21,349 nt of DNA from Thiocapsa sp035467215 (GCF_035467215.1 NZ_DATITZ010000029.1:1-21349), one strand, 5' to 3'. Counted from the first letter of the stretch, positions 6,446 to 15,740 are shown. Notes: generated by a model from the sequence alone, not told the origin. Numbers and translations: made by a program.

Positions 6446-8695
6446 ATGACACCCTCGGTTCGTATCTTGACCCTGATCTACGCCGGTCCTCCCGCAGATC
6501 GGCTGGCGCCGGACCATCCCTGGCAGCAGTTCGACGCGCTCGGCCGGACCCTGCGACGCCATCTGCCCGGGGCGACCGCGGCCGTCTTCGCCCGGCCAGA
6601 GATCGCCGTGGACGGCTCGGGCACGATCATTTGGACCAGCGAGCTGGCCGGACAACCGCGGCCTCTGTCGGACCTGCCGGACGAGGAGCAGGCGGCGGCG
6701 CGGCGCATCCTCTCCGATCACCTGAACGCGATCTCGCACCTGGCCGACGAGCTGGCCCGACGCGAGCCGGAAGATCCCGAGCCCGGGCGTCTCCTGACCC
6801 GCGCCGTCGTCTATCCGGGCGACGAGGCGGTCTATGTGATCGGCGGCGCCCCGGTGCTGATCTCCTGGGGCGGGACCGACCCCGGCCGCCCGCCGCCCGC
6901 AGCCGGTGCGCCCGATCCGGCGACCGTCCCGTCCCCGCCGCGCCGACCGGCGTGGATCATGCCGCTTCTCGGCTTGATCGCACTCGCCGCTCTGGGGCTC
7001 GGGATCGGCCTGGGCGTCTGGCTCTGGCAGGCGCAGGAAACCGAGGAAGGCTTGCGCGAGGACCTCGCCGTCGCGCTGGCCTACCAATGCGACCCGGTCG
7101 CACCGCTCGTCGCACTCGCGTCCCGCCTGGAGCGGATCGACCGCGAGGACGCGCGTTACGCGGACATTCGCATGGCGGTCCTGACCGAGATCGGCATCTG
7201 CGAGGAGGCCGCGCTCTTTACCGAACGCCTCGCGACCGAGCCGCCCTGCGATCATCTGCCCACCTTGGACCAGGAGCTTGCCTTCTACGACCTCGAGCGC
7301 GAACCCTTCCTCGCGCTGAAGGCTGACCTGGATCGGCGGATCTCGGCCTGCTCGCGGGTCGCGGGACTCGCCGAACGCCTCGATGCGGTCGCCGGCGACT
7401 GCCTCGCCGTCGCCGAGCTGGAGCAAGAGATCGCGGCGCTCGATGAACCCAAGCGCGAGCTCGCCGTGCTGCGTCTCGGACTCGATCGCGCGCTTGCCGC
7501 CTGCCGGCTCGCCGAGACACTCGGCCCGCAGCTTGCCGAGGCGGCCGACGACTGCGCGGCACTGCGCAGCCTCACGCGCGAGACCGCCCCCGCCTTCGCC
7601 GATCTAGACGCAAGCCGGCCACCCTTGAGCGAGATCCGCGACGCACTCCAAGACGCACTCACGCGCTGCGACCTGGCCGATCATCTCGAAGGCGAGCTGG
7701 CCCGCTCGCAGGACGATTGCCTGGCCCTCGCCGGACTCGACGAGACCCTCTCGCGCCATGACCGGGAGCGCGAGCCGCTCGCCACCTTGGCCGGGAGGCT
7801 CGCCATTGCGATGCGCCAATGCGCGGACCTGAACGACCTGGAGCAAGGCTTCGCCGAGGCCAACGGCGACTGTGACCGTCTTCAGGCACTGGCCGACGGA
7901 CTGGATGTCTACCGAAACAACCTCCGCTTCCTCGACATCCGCACCCGCCTGGCACCCGAGCTCGCGCTCTGCAGCGAGGCCGACGCGCTGGAGGAGCAGA
8001 TCGCGGCCATCGGCGGCGACTGCACCAAGGCACGCGAGCTGGCCGCAAGTCTCGCCGACCGAGGCGACCCGCGCTTCGCCAAGGCGCGCAAGGCACTCGA
8101 GGCGCCGATTGCCGACTGCGATCGGATCGACCGCTACACCCGACGCCTCGCCGAGGCCGGCGCGGACTGCACGCGCCTCGTCGCCCTGGAACGCGACCTC
8201 AAGCGCGAGTCCGCCCCGACGCTGCGACCGGTCCGGCAAGCGCTCGGCGAGCGGATCGGCCCGTGTCGCCCGCCGCCACCGAAACCCGTCGTGGTCCAAG
8301 CGCCTCCGAAGGCCCCGCCACCCGAGATCAAGATCGGCACCAAACCGACTCCCCCACCCCCGCCCCCCCAAGGCAGCGGCTCCTTCGCCATGCGCGGCGA
8401 CTGCACGGGACGCCTGACCATCGAGCCGACCTCAGGCTGGGACGGCGACCGCGTCCGACACATCGTCACCATCGATCCGCCAGCCAGCGAGCGCGTCGCT
8501 CGGGTGACCTCTACCAACCCCGGATGCCGCAACTGCGCCCTGCGCAAGATCGGCCGCAACACTTGGCGCGGAGACCTCTTCTACGGCTGCCGTGGTCGCG
8601 GGATCGTCCAGGTGTCCTACGCCGCTTACGATGCGAGCGGACGGATGATCTGCAGCGGGAAGGGCAGCGACCTGTGTCTCGGGCGTCGTCGATAG
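6446..8695 (+). CDS. Bitopic membrane protein: SrfA-like N-domain, TM helix, eight Cys-paired repeats, Cys-rich C-domain (749 aa)
   Basis: No named family was recognised for the whole protein. Residues 1-142 form a cytosolic domain with motifs shared with SrfA and the 499-aa protein of the facing operon: RRHLPGATAAVFARP, a Trp-x-Ser after GSGT, and YPGDEAVYVIGGAPVLISWG (123-142). A Pro-rich linker and one TM helix (about 169-194) follow. The periplasmic part (207-607) holds eight units of about 51 residues with two Cys each: 215/252, 268/302, 319/353, 370/408, 425/459, 476/509, 526/558, 575/607. The step from the second Cys of a unit to the first of the next is 17 residues in six of seven cases (16 once). 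A Pro-rich linker (608-642) leads to a terminal domain with six Cys (653-744). The pattern implies an elongated disulfide-stapled helical rod. Start: ATG with GGGAG 7 nt upstream. It is convergent with the srf operon and divergent from the vWA operon. Its role is probably structural or sensory in the envelope. Confidence 0.85.
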   Translation: MTPSVRILTLIYAGPPADRLAPDHPWQQFDALGRTLRRHLPGATAAVFARPEIAVDGSGTIIWTSELAGQPRPLSDLPDEEQAAARRILSDHLNAISHLADELARREPEDPEPGRLLTRAVVYPGDEAVYVIGGAPVLISWGGTDPGRPPPAAGAPDPATVPSPPRRPAWIMPLLGLIALAALGLGIGLGVWLWQAQETEEGLREDLAVALAYQCDPVAPLVALASRLERIDREDARYADIRMAVLTEIGICEEAALFTERLATEPPCDHLPTLDQELAFYDLEREPFLALKADLDRRISACSRVAGLAERLDAVAGDCLAVAELEQEIAALDEPKRELAVLRLGLDRALAACRLAETLGPQLAEAADDCAALRSLTRETAPAFADLDASRPPLSEIRDALQDALTRCDLADHLEGELARSQDDCLALAGLDETLSRHDREREPLATLAGRLAIAMRQCADLNDLEQGFAEANGDCDRLQALADGLDVYRNNLRFLDIRTRLAPELALCSEADALEEQIAAIGGDCTKARELAASLADRGDPRFAKARKALEAPIADCDRIDRYTRRLAEAGADCTRLVALERDLKRESAPTLRPVRQALGERIGPCRPPPPKPVVVQAPPKAPPPEIKIGTKPTPPPPPPQGSGSFAMRGDCTGRLTIEPTSGWDGDRVRHIVTIDPPASERVARVTSTNPGCRNCALRKIGRNTWRGDLFYGCRGRGIVQVSYAAYDASGRMICSGKGSDLCLGRRR

Positions 8696-8791
8696 GCGAC
8701 GATTCAGAAACGAGGTGCTTTTGTCCCTGCTCCTGCTACGTCGGGGGAGCCGTGATCTCGCGCATGACGCACGACAGCGATCTCGCTCCGG

Positions 8792-8809
8792 CCGGATCAG
8801 ACCATCCGG
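8792..8809 (-). terminator. Possible terminator hairpin after the srf operon
   Basis: CCGGAT-N6-ATCCGG forms a 6-bp stem (8792-8797 / 8804-8809) starting 6 nt after the stop codon of the Sel1 gene on the minus strand. It lacks a U-tract, so it is at best a weak or Rho-assisted terminator. The rest of the 120-nt convergent gap shows no other clear signal. Confidence 0.3.
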
Positions 8810-8815
8810 TTCGAG

Positions 8816-9952
8816 TCACCGCGTCCCACCGAAGCGCTCGATCGCTCCCGCGGCTTCCGCATCACCGGCGGCCGCCGCCTTACGCAGCCAATCAAGCCCC
8901 GCCTCATGCGTCGGCCCGGAGGGCTCGTGCTCGGCCATGAGCTGGCCGAGGCGACGCTGGACCTCGGTGTCGCCGGCTTCGGCGGCGTCGCTGTAGTAGA
9001 CGATCGCGTAGGGGATGTCGGGGGCCGCGATGCAGTTTCCGGGGCGATGGGTGAGCGGGTCGTAGCGGCGCGCAAGGCGGGCTGCGAAGGTGGGGTCGGC
9101 GTTGGCGGCTTCGCTGTAGAGTGCATAGGCGGCGGGGCAATCGCCGGCCTGCTCAAGCTGCTCGGCGCGCTCGAAGATGGCTGCCGAGGTCGGTTGGTCG
9201 GCGAGGAATCGGCTTGCCAGCGCGATGCCGGTGAGGGTGGGATCGGGTTCCGAGGGAGGTGCCGTTGCGCCGGATTGCGTGGATTGCGGCTCGTCCTCTT
9301 CGGCGGGCGTACGATCCGCGCTGGGCTCGACGAGCTGAGGGGCATCCGGATCCGGCACCGGTGTCTCGCCGAACCAACCGAGCCACCAAGCGCCGACACC
9401 GCCGCCGCCCGCCAAGAGCAGGACGGCGGCGAGTGCGAGCCAGGGCCAGCGTGCGTTGCGGCGTCGGGTTCGTCTTAGATCCGCATGACCCTCGAGGTCG
9501 AGCGAGAGGTCGTCGCCCTCGGCATCAGGCTCGGCGTCTCGCCCGGACTCGGCTCCGGATCTCCGAACGCTAATGGTCCCCTCCAACGGATCCCTGGATG
9601 CCGACCGCGGTGCAGCGGCGCCGGAGCCGATCAACTCGCCGCGTATCCTAAGGGTGCCTGCATCCTCGACGCCGTCGAGCCTGGCGACCACGCGCAACGG
9701 CGCTCCGCCGACGCCGACGATGCTGTCCACCAGGTCGGCATCCAGGGTGAGCCTGAGACCGTCGGATAGAGGCTCGGCGGTGAAGATCGGGTGCCAGTGC
9801 GGCGTGACCTGCCACTGACGATCAAGTCCAAGGTAGCGCCCGTCGTTGCGTTGCAGGGCAAGCGAGACCGTCTCGGGGCTCGGTCGTGCGCCTCCGATCA
9901 GCAGCCGAGCGGAACCCGGTCCGGCCGGGTGGAGATCGATCTTCAGGGCCAT
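8816..9952 (-). CDS. Single-pass membrane protein with C-terminal Sel1-like repeats (378 aa)
   Basis: Three parts can be seen. Residues 1-110 form a probably beta-rich N-terminal domain (alternating hydrophobics, no family recognised). An acidic linker rises to a basic stop RRTRRRNAR and a TM helix (about 169-192), giving an N-in topology. After a Pro/Glu-rich stretch, the periplasmic C-terminus (about 255-375) contains Sel1/TPR-like helical pairs: AERAEQL..GDCPAAYALYSEAAN, AIVYYSDAAEAGD, GLDWLRKAAAAGDAEA. Cys 272 and Cys 307 could pair. Sel1 repeats are protein-protein scaffolds. The gene is last in the srf operon, 13 nt after the srfC stop, with a modest AGG-type ribosome site inside that gap. 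Its bitopic design parallels the other three membrane proteins of the cluster, so it is likely one more component of the same envelope complex. Confidence 0.82.
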   Translation of the reverse strand: MALKIDLHPAGPGSARLLIGGARPSPETVSLALQRNDGRYLGLDRQWQVTPHWHPIFTAEPLSDGLRLTLDADLVDSIVGVGGAPLRVVARLDGVEDAGTLRIRGELIGSGAAAPRSASRDPLEGTISVRRSGAESGRDAEPDAEGDDLSLDLEGHADLRRTRRRNARWPWLALAAVLLLAGGGGVGAWWLGWFGETPVPDPDAPQLVEPSADRTPAEEDEPQSTQSGATAPPSEPDPTLTGIALASRFLADQPTSAAIFERAEQLEQAGDCPAAYALYSEAANADPTFAARLARRYDPLTHRPGNCIAAPDIPYAIVYYSDAAEAGDTEVQRRLGQLMAEHEPSGPTHEAGLDWLRKAAAAGDAEAAGAIERFGGTR

Positions 9953-9965
9953 CGGGGTCTACCTG

Positions 9966-12716
9966 TCAACTTTGGGGGTCACGCGCCTTGCCGGCGACCC
10001 GATCGAGGATTTGGCCCAGCTTGGCGTTCTGCTCCGGCGAGATGTCGCGCCCGGCGGCGTGGCCGGCGTTGGCGATGGCGAGCGCGCGGAACGCCTCGAA
10101 CCAGTCGACGATGTAGAGCGCGGGGAAATTGACCGGGGTCTCGGGCAGCACGGGCATGCCGCGGGGCGGGATCGGCGGGGGCGAGGCAAAGACCGGGCGC
10201 TGTTGGCCGACCAGGGACCGCGGGCGGTCGTCGGGCAGCAGGTCGTCGGTACCGAGATAATCGATGAAGCGATTGACGCGCGTCGCGGTGACATAGACCT
10301 GTCGCTCGGCGAGCTGAGAGCGCATCGCTGCGGTTTGGGACTCGGCGCTGTCGATTAGGCCGATCAGGGCTTGATCCAAACCCGAGCGGTCGGCGCCGGT
10401 GATGAGCTCGCCGATCAGATCTTCGAGCGCGCCCTTCTTGTCCAGGCCCATGTGTCGCAGCCAGTGCGGGTCCTCGGGCAGTGATTTGAGATGTCCAACC
10501 CAGTAGCTGAGCACCGCACGGACGAAGCGTGCCGCGTTCTCGTTGGTCGCCGCGGGTGGCGGTGCATCCGCGTGGTCCGTGCCCGAGGGGTGGCGGGATG
10601 TGGCCCCGCCGAGAAGGGCATCCAGATCGATCAGGCCGCCATCGCCGCTCGGTGCCGGATGGCGGGCCGCATCCGGCGCCGCAGCCGAGGTTGCCGGGAC
10701 CGGTTGGCCGGCCGACTCGTCGACACGCAGGTAGAGCGCGCGCAGTCCCTCCTTGGGCGGCTGCAGAGCACCGAGCAGGGCAGCGAAGCGGTTCGGTCGC
10801 TGACGCAGCGCCCCGATCACCCGATCGGCGAGGCGGCGTTTGTTGTCGACCTCGGCCGCGCCCTCGGCGCGAAAATAGGGTCCGAAGCGGTGCCGGACGA
10901 GCTCCTCGATCCCGGCGTCGAGCTGCTCGCCGATCCGGGCGAGCTTGCCCTCGGGCGCGGCGACCCGGCCGAGATAGGCGGCGAGGCGGGAGATTCCGCC
11001 GTCGTTGAAGCTGAGCATGGCATCCCAGGCGGCTTGGGGGTCCGCAAGATGCTTCCGGACGGTCGGATCCTCGCAGAAGGTGCGCCGCAAGAGGTCGAGA
11101 CGCGCCCGTTGTCCGGGCAGGATGGCCTGCTCGCCGGACGCGTCGGTCTCGATCACGGCGGTCGCCATGCGCGGCTTGCGCACCAGGAAGAGGTTGTCGA
11201 AGGGCTTGCCCGGCGACCATTCGCGCAGCCAGTCGTAGGCGCCGAAGCGCTCCAGAAGGGCGAGCTTCATCATGCCTTCCCAGCCCTTGCGCATCAGGTC
11301 CTCGGTCTCGCTCGGGACCGGGTTGAGGCGGAAGTCGAACATGGTGAAGGCCCAGATGAGGCCCGGATCGCGGCGCGCTCGAGTGGCCGGATCGGCACCC
11401 TGCGTCGCATGGACCCAGGTCTCCAGAACCGGCCCCAGGTCTTTGACATCGCTCTGCTTATGCGAGGGGGCGCAGAGCACCAGGAGGTTCATCTCCTGAT
11501 CGTCGGTGTAGCGCTCGAAGAGGAAGGCGACCTTGCCGCGCAGCACCAGTTGGGCGACCGGGTCGACCTGATCGTCCTGGAGCTGCTTGCGCACCTCGGC
11601 CAGGTTCGCGACCGCGAGGCGCCCGCGATAGCCGGGGAAATCGAGCAGGTCGACCTGCTCCAGGAGCCCGGTGCGCGGCGCCTCGGCCAGCACGAAACGC
11701 AGCTCCGTGGTGAGGGCCGCGAGCAGCGAGCGCGGCAGCGCGACCGCCGGCAGCAGGGTGTCTCCGCGACGCGGCACGATCTCGATACGGTCGGCGTCGT
11801 CGCGCCCGAGCCGCTCGAGGATATCGACGTTCATGATGCTGTCGCCCTGGCTCAGCGCGCCGCTCGCGTCGGTGCGTACCAGCGCGGCGAGCGGGGCATA
11901 GGCGGCGTCGGCGTGACTAGCCTCGGCGAGTCCCCGGCGCAGTGCCAGATAGGTCTCGGTCAGCTCGCGCACCTCGCCCCAGAGCACGGAGAAGAGCGCG
12001 GCGCGATCAGCCGGCTCCAGATAGGGCGCCAGCGCGATCGCAGTCGGCCAATAGTCGGCCTTGAGCTGCTCGGTGGTCTTGGGGAAGCGTTTTTCGAAAT
12101 ACTCGAGCAGGTCGACTACGTCGTCCTCGCTCACCCCGCCGACGGGCGCGGCGGTGCGGCCTGCCTGCAGGGCGGCGAGGTGTCGGCGCAGATGCCCGGG
12201 CGAGAGATCGACCTCCACCTGCTCACGGTCGAAGTCGTTGAAGAAGGCGTTGCCGAGGACCTTGGCCAGGTCGACCTCGGAGAAGAGCGACAGCTCCAGC
12301 GGATAACCCGGCGGTGCCGTGCTCGGACGGCGCGTGAAGCGGGTCACCAGACCGGTCGCCTCCTTGCCGTGGCCGGGCGGGTTCACGTGCTGAATGAAGT
12401 TGAGCCGTCGGCCCTCGACTTCGGTTTCCAGCTCCCCGCTCTCCCCGGCCGCGAGGGCAGAGATCAGATAGGACTTGCCGGCCTGGGACAGGCCGAAAAA
12501 GCCGACGCTGACGGAGCGTCCGGCGGCCCGTCCGAGCCGCGTGGCGAGGTTGCGCGTGCGGCGCAGCTTGTCGGTCAGGCTGTCGGACTCGCGGTCGAGC
12601 CGCTGGGAGTGGCGGCGGGTCTCGGCCACCCAATCGATCGCCTCGCCGCTGCCGTCGTACAGGGCGCGACTGCGGCGAATCAGGTCGGCTGCGCGTGTGT
12701 CTCGGGTGTCAACCAT
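9966..12716 (-). CDS. srfC: SrfC-family P-loop GTPase-like protein (916 aa)
   Basis: Large cytosolic protein without signal peptide or TM segments. A P-loop GLSQAGKS (75-82) follows the beta-strand SVSVGFF, and a G3-like LLDFPGYRG (about 357-365) gives the DxxG motif. About 275 residues separate the two, so the G domain carries a big insertion. A canonical N/TKxD guanine-specificity motif was not found; WAFTMFDFRL is the closest segment. Downstream regions are helical, with a Pro/Ala-rich linker near 675-745. The features and the order after SrfB match the SrfC family of the Salmonella srfABC locus (SsrB-regulated, putative virulence effectors of unclear function). It starts 19 nt after the srfB stop. 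Inference: a nucleotide-driven partner of SrfB acting on the membrane proteins encoded alongside it. Whether it binds GTP or ATP cannot be told from sequence. Confidence 0.88.
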   Translation of the reverse strand: MVDTRDTRAADLIRRSRALYDGSGEAIDWVAETRRHSQRLDRESDSLTDKLRRTRNLATRLGRAAGRSVSVGFFGLSQAGKSYLISALAAGESGELETEVEGRRLNFIQHVNPPGHGKEATGLVTRFTRRPSTAPPGYPLELSLFSEVDLAKVLGNAFFNDFDREQVEVDLSPGHLRRHLAALQAGRTAAPVGGVSEDDVVDLLEYFEKRFPKTTEQLKADYWPTAIALAPYLEPADRAALFSVLWGEVRELTETYLALRRGLAEASHADAAYAPLAALVRTDASGALSQGDSIMNVDILERLGRDDADRIEIVPRRGDTLLPAVALPRSLLAALTTELRFVLAEAPRTGLLEQVDLLDFPGYRGRLAVANLAEVRKQLQDDQVDPVAQLVLRGKVAFLFERYTDDQEMNLLVLCAPSHKQSDVKDLGPVLETWVHATQGADPATRARRDPGLIWAFTMFDFRLNPVPSETEDLMRKGWEGMMKLALLERFGAYDWLREWSPGKPFDNLFLVRKPRMATAVIETDASGEQAILPGQRARLDLLRRTFCEDPTVRKHLADPQAAWDAMLSFNDGGISRLAAYLGRVAAPEGKLARIGEQLDAGIEELVRHRFGPYFRAEGAAEVDNKRRLADRVIGALRQRPNRFAALLGALQPPKEGLRALYLRVDESAGQPVPATSAAAPDAARHPAPSGDGGLIDLDALLGGATSRHPSGTDHADAPPPAATNENAARFVRAVLSYWVGHLKSLPEDPHWLRHMGLDKKGALEDLIGELITGADRSGLDQALIGLIDSAESQTAAMRSQLAERQVYVTATRVNRFIDYLGTDDLLPDDRPRSLVGQQRPVFASPPPIPPRGMPVLPETPVNFPALYIVDWFEAFRALAIANAGHAAGRDISPEQNAKLGQILDRVAGKARDPQS

Positions 12717-12735
12717 GATCAGCTATGCTCCGCGC

Positions 12736-15729
12736 TCACCTGAAAATCGACCCGCTGTCGAGCCAATAGCTGTCCTGATCGAAGCCGATGCTGGCCAGTG
12801 TGTTGAGCTTCAGGGCCACGACACCTCGCCCGAAGGCACGCCCGCCTTCCAGCTCGACGGCGGCGACTCGGAACCGCTCGGCATTCACGCCGCGCATCCG
12901 CTCCAAACGCACTTGGAGCACGCCGCCCTGCGTGTAGAGCAGACGGCGAACCTCGTCGTCGGCAAAGTCGAGCAGATAAAGCGGTTGCGCACCCCAACGC
13001 TCGGCGGCGAGTTGACGATAACCGATGTGCATCACGCCGGTCATGGGGATGCTGGTCTCGGGCAACTGGTACTCGGGGTCGTCGAGGTCGACGTCGCTGT
13101 AATAGACATCGCCGGCCTTGATCATCCGGTTGCGGTCGATCATGCCGAGATAGCGGATCGTCGAATAGGGGCGGAAGGCATTGGCTCGGAACGAGAAGTT
13201 GGGAAGCCGGCCCTGTCCGAGCAGACAGAGCATGGCGCCGACCGCAGCCGTGGTCTTGGGGTCGGCGATGCGTCCGCGTCGATTGAAGGGATACCAGGCC
13301 CCGGTGCGATAGTCGTGCATCGCGATGATCCGATCCGGCGGCAACGGTAGGAGTGCGCGCACCAGCGCCTGGAAGCCCGGCAGGCGTGACGGGCGACCGG
13401 TCAGCAGCAGCAGGTCGCAGTCGTAGAGGTGCGCGATCTCGCACAGTGAGCGCACGGCGCGGGTGACCTCCAGGCGCTCCTCCATGAATAATTGATGGGT
13501 GCGATCGAGGTCGAGCCGAACCGGGCAGTCGAGCAGCGAGAAGCCGGTGACCGTCCCGCCGGTTGCGTCGCGCACGCCGCCCGCGAACCAATCCAGGACC
13601 GCGTCGGTCGGACGCTCCAGGCTGATCTCCGCGACTAGATCGGAGAGCGCGAGTGTATGCGGCTCGCTGCCGTGGACCGGATCGAAACGCTCGTAGGCCT
13701 TCAGCACCGCGAGCCCGGCCGGGTAAAGCACCTGCAGCGCCAACTGCTGGCGGAGCATCCCCTCCTGAACATCGACTGGATCCGCGCCGATGAGGCGCGA
13801 GAGCAGGGCGTCGGGCTCTTCCACACCGGCTGCGGTGACCGCCTCCTTGAGGGCCGGCACCAGGGTCGCGCCGATCACCTCGAGCAGGATGTCGTCGCCC
13901 GCGACCTTGAAGCCGTCGCGAAAACGCTGCTCGGGCACGATGGTGCGATTCGCACCCGTGCGACCGCCTTCGAGCAGATAGTCGTTGATGACGAGGTCGG
14001 TCGTGCCGCCGCCGATGTCCACGGTCGCGATCCGCAGGCGCGGCCCCTCCCCTGCGGTTCGCACCCCGGTCTCGGCATCGCGGACCCGTCCGGCGATGGC
14101 GAACAACTCCTCCGCACGCCCGGCGAAGGTGTTCTGGATCTCGCTGTAGAGATAGACCGCCTGACTGCAGGTCGCCTCGTCCCAGCGAACCTCGATGGTC
14201 GGGAACGGGGGCCAGGCCAGCTCGGCGCCCGGGCCATCGATCGGCGCGTCCTCGGGGTGCCAGCCGAACGCCTTCCAGACCAGCCCGACGGCCTGGTGCA
14301 TCCGCTCGGCGAAGAGATCGCGCTCCTGCTTGGGCATGGAGGGCGGGATGGTCAGAATGAGCGTGCGTAGATGCCGCGGCAGGTCGGCCGTGGGCATACG
14401 CAGACGCTGCGCCGGGCTGTTGATCTGGCAGAGCGCCTGGGTCAGGACCTCGGCCAACATGAACATCATCATGGCACTGCGCGAGTAGTGCGGCATGAAG
14501 ACCGGCATGCGGTCGGCCTCGGGCAAGGAATAAAGCGCGGTGCCGACCTCGTTGATGAGATTGCAGAAGGGCGCGGCCGTGGCCATCGGCTCGATCTCGG
14601 TGCGCACGAAGGCGCTGTTGAAGCGCCAGCCGGTGTCGAAGCGGTCCTCGTCCCAGAGATAGCGTTTGGGGCTGGAGATGCCGGTGGCTCCTTCGGTCCC
14701 GCGACGACGCCCGGCCATGCGCGCGGCCTCCGGACCGACACGGGCGATGGTCGGCCAGAGGAAGGCACCGGCGCGTCCGCTCTTGTGCGCCCAGTGCTCC
14801 TTGCCGAAGGTCGCCTGGGCGAGCTCGACGCGGCTCTCGAAGGGCTCGTTGTAGCGATGCTGCGGCTGGGACAGGTCGCGCAGCTCCAGCTCGTAGCGGC
14901 GTCCGAGCACGTCGCCCTCCTTGGCGTGCTGCTCGATGAGGATGCCGCAGGTGCGCGAGTTGCCGACGTCCAGCACCATGTCGACCGACACCGCCGGCTG
15001 CACGTCGGTCGCCTTGTTGCCGAGCAGCTTGATCTCGGGGATGCAGCCGGCCTCGCCGATCACCGCGAGTAGGTTGAGATAATGGGCATGGTGGGCGAGA
15101 CGCTCGCGCTCCGCCTCCACGTCCTCGGGCGGCAGACGCAGGCGCGGGCCGGCGCGCTCGTCGAAGACCTCCTGGATCCAGCCCGCCACCCAGGGCAGCT
15201 CCGGGAACCAGCCGATCTCGTGCGCGCGGTGCGCGAAGGCGAAGGCCGCGCCCGCACCGACATCGGACTCGGTCGGGGCCAGATAGCGCAGATCCTCGGC
15301 ATCGGCCAGCAGGTTGGTGTCGATGGCGAGGGTCAGCCGATGGGTGTGATCGGTCGCGGTGGCCTCCTCCGCGGACAGGGCCAAGAGCCGCAACCGCGCC
15401 CAGGTCTCGGGGCCGGCCGCAAAGCGTCTCGGCGGGTGCAGGCGCAGCACCGGCACCGGCAGCCAGATGCCGTCGAGCAGGCGTGCCGAGTCGTCCACCG
15501 GCACACTCAGTTGAGACTTCAGCGGAATGCCCGGACGGTCGGGCCAGTAGAGCTGATTGGTGCGCTCGTCATAGAGCAGGCGCGCGAGCGAGCGGTTGCT
15601 CTCCTGCACCACGAACTCTCCCGGCAGGGCCTTGCGCAACGCGAGGGTCAAGCCGAAGTCGAGGAACTGAACGCCGCTGTCGGCGATCAGTGTCACCTTG
15701 GTTTCGAAATTCACCAGTCTCGCGAGCAT
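12736..15729 (-). CDS. srfB: SrfB-family protein with actin/Hsp70-type ATPase motifs (997 aa)
   Basis: Cytosolic protein of the SrfB family (second gene of srfABC). An N-terminal region of about 245 residues precedes an actin/Hsp70-superfamily ATPase core: phosphate-1 motif LDVGNSRTCGILIE (about 253-266), phosphate-2 motif TVDIGGGTTDLVI (about 569-581) and adenosine motif LLLTGRPSRLPGFQALV (about 774-790). The spacing between phosphate-1 and phosphate-2 is larger than in DnaK, so insertions are present. The core is followed by about 200 residues of C-terminal domain. The start is ATG 15729 with only a weak AGGT ribosome site 8 nt upstream. The gene is separated from srfA by 158 nt containing an inverted repeat, while srfC follows after 19 nt. 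Expected role from the fold: ATP-dependent conformational switching or polymerisation. No enzymatic function is established here. Confidence 0.9.
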   Translation of the reverse strand: MLARLVNFETKVTLIADSGVQFLDFGLTLALRKALPGEFVVQESNRSLARLLYDERTNQLYWPDRPGIPLKSQLSVPVDDSARLLDGIWLPVPVLRLHPPRRFAAGPETWARLRLLALSAEEATATDHTHRLTLAIDTNLLADAEDLRYLAPTESDVGAGAAFAFAHRAHEIGWFPELPWVAGWIQEVFDERAGPRLRLPPEDVEAERERLAHHAHYLNLLAVIGEAGCIPEIKLLGNKATDVQPAVSVDMVLDVGNSRTCGILIEQHAKEGDVLGRRYELELRDLSQPQHRYNEPFESRVELAQATFGKEHWAHKSGRAGAFLWPTIARVGPEAARMAGRRRGTEGATGISSPKRYLWDEDRFDTGWRFNSAFVRTEIEPMATAAPFCNLINEVGTALYSLPEADRMPVFMPHYSRSAMMMFMLAEVLTQALCQINSPAQRLRMPTADLPRHLRTLILTIPPSMPKQERDLFAERMHQAVGLVWKAFGWHPEDAPIDGPGAELAWPPFPTIEVRWDEATCSQAVYLYSEIQNTFAGRAEELFAIAGRVRDAETGVRTAGEGPRLRIATVDIGGGTTDLVINDYLLEGGRTGANRTIVPEQRFRDGFKVAGDDILLEVIGATLVPALKEAVTAAGVEEPDALLSRLIGADPVDVQEGMLRQQLALQVLYPAGLAVLKAYERFDPVHGSEPHTLALSDLVAEISLERPTDAVLDWFAGGVRDATGGTVTGFSLLDCPVRLDLDRTHQLFMEERLEVTRAVRSLCEIAHLYDCDLLLLTGRPSRLPGFQALVRALLPLPPDRIIAMHDYRTGAWYPFNRRGRIADPKTTAAVGAMLCLLGQGRLPNFSFRANAFRPYSTIRYLGMIDRNRMIKAGDVYYSDVDLDDPEYQLPETSIPMTGVMHIGYRQLAAERWGAQPLYLLDFADDEVRRLLYTQGGVLQVRLERMRGVNAERFRVAAVELEGGRAFGRGVVALKLNTLASIGFDQDSYWLDSGSIFR

Positions 15730-15740
15730 GGTCTTTGACC

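Noticed and set aside
8715..8996. 93-codon plus-strand frame in the convergent gap
   Set aside because: Overlaps the Sel1 gene antisense and has no supporting motif.
10491..12743. 750-codon plus-strand frame opposite srfC
   Set aside because: Length comes from the high GC codon bias of srfC; the product has no domain logic and no ribosome site, whereas srfC shows P-loop and G3 motifs.
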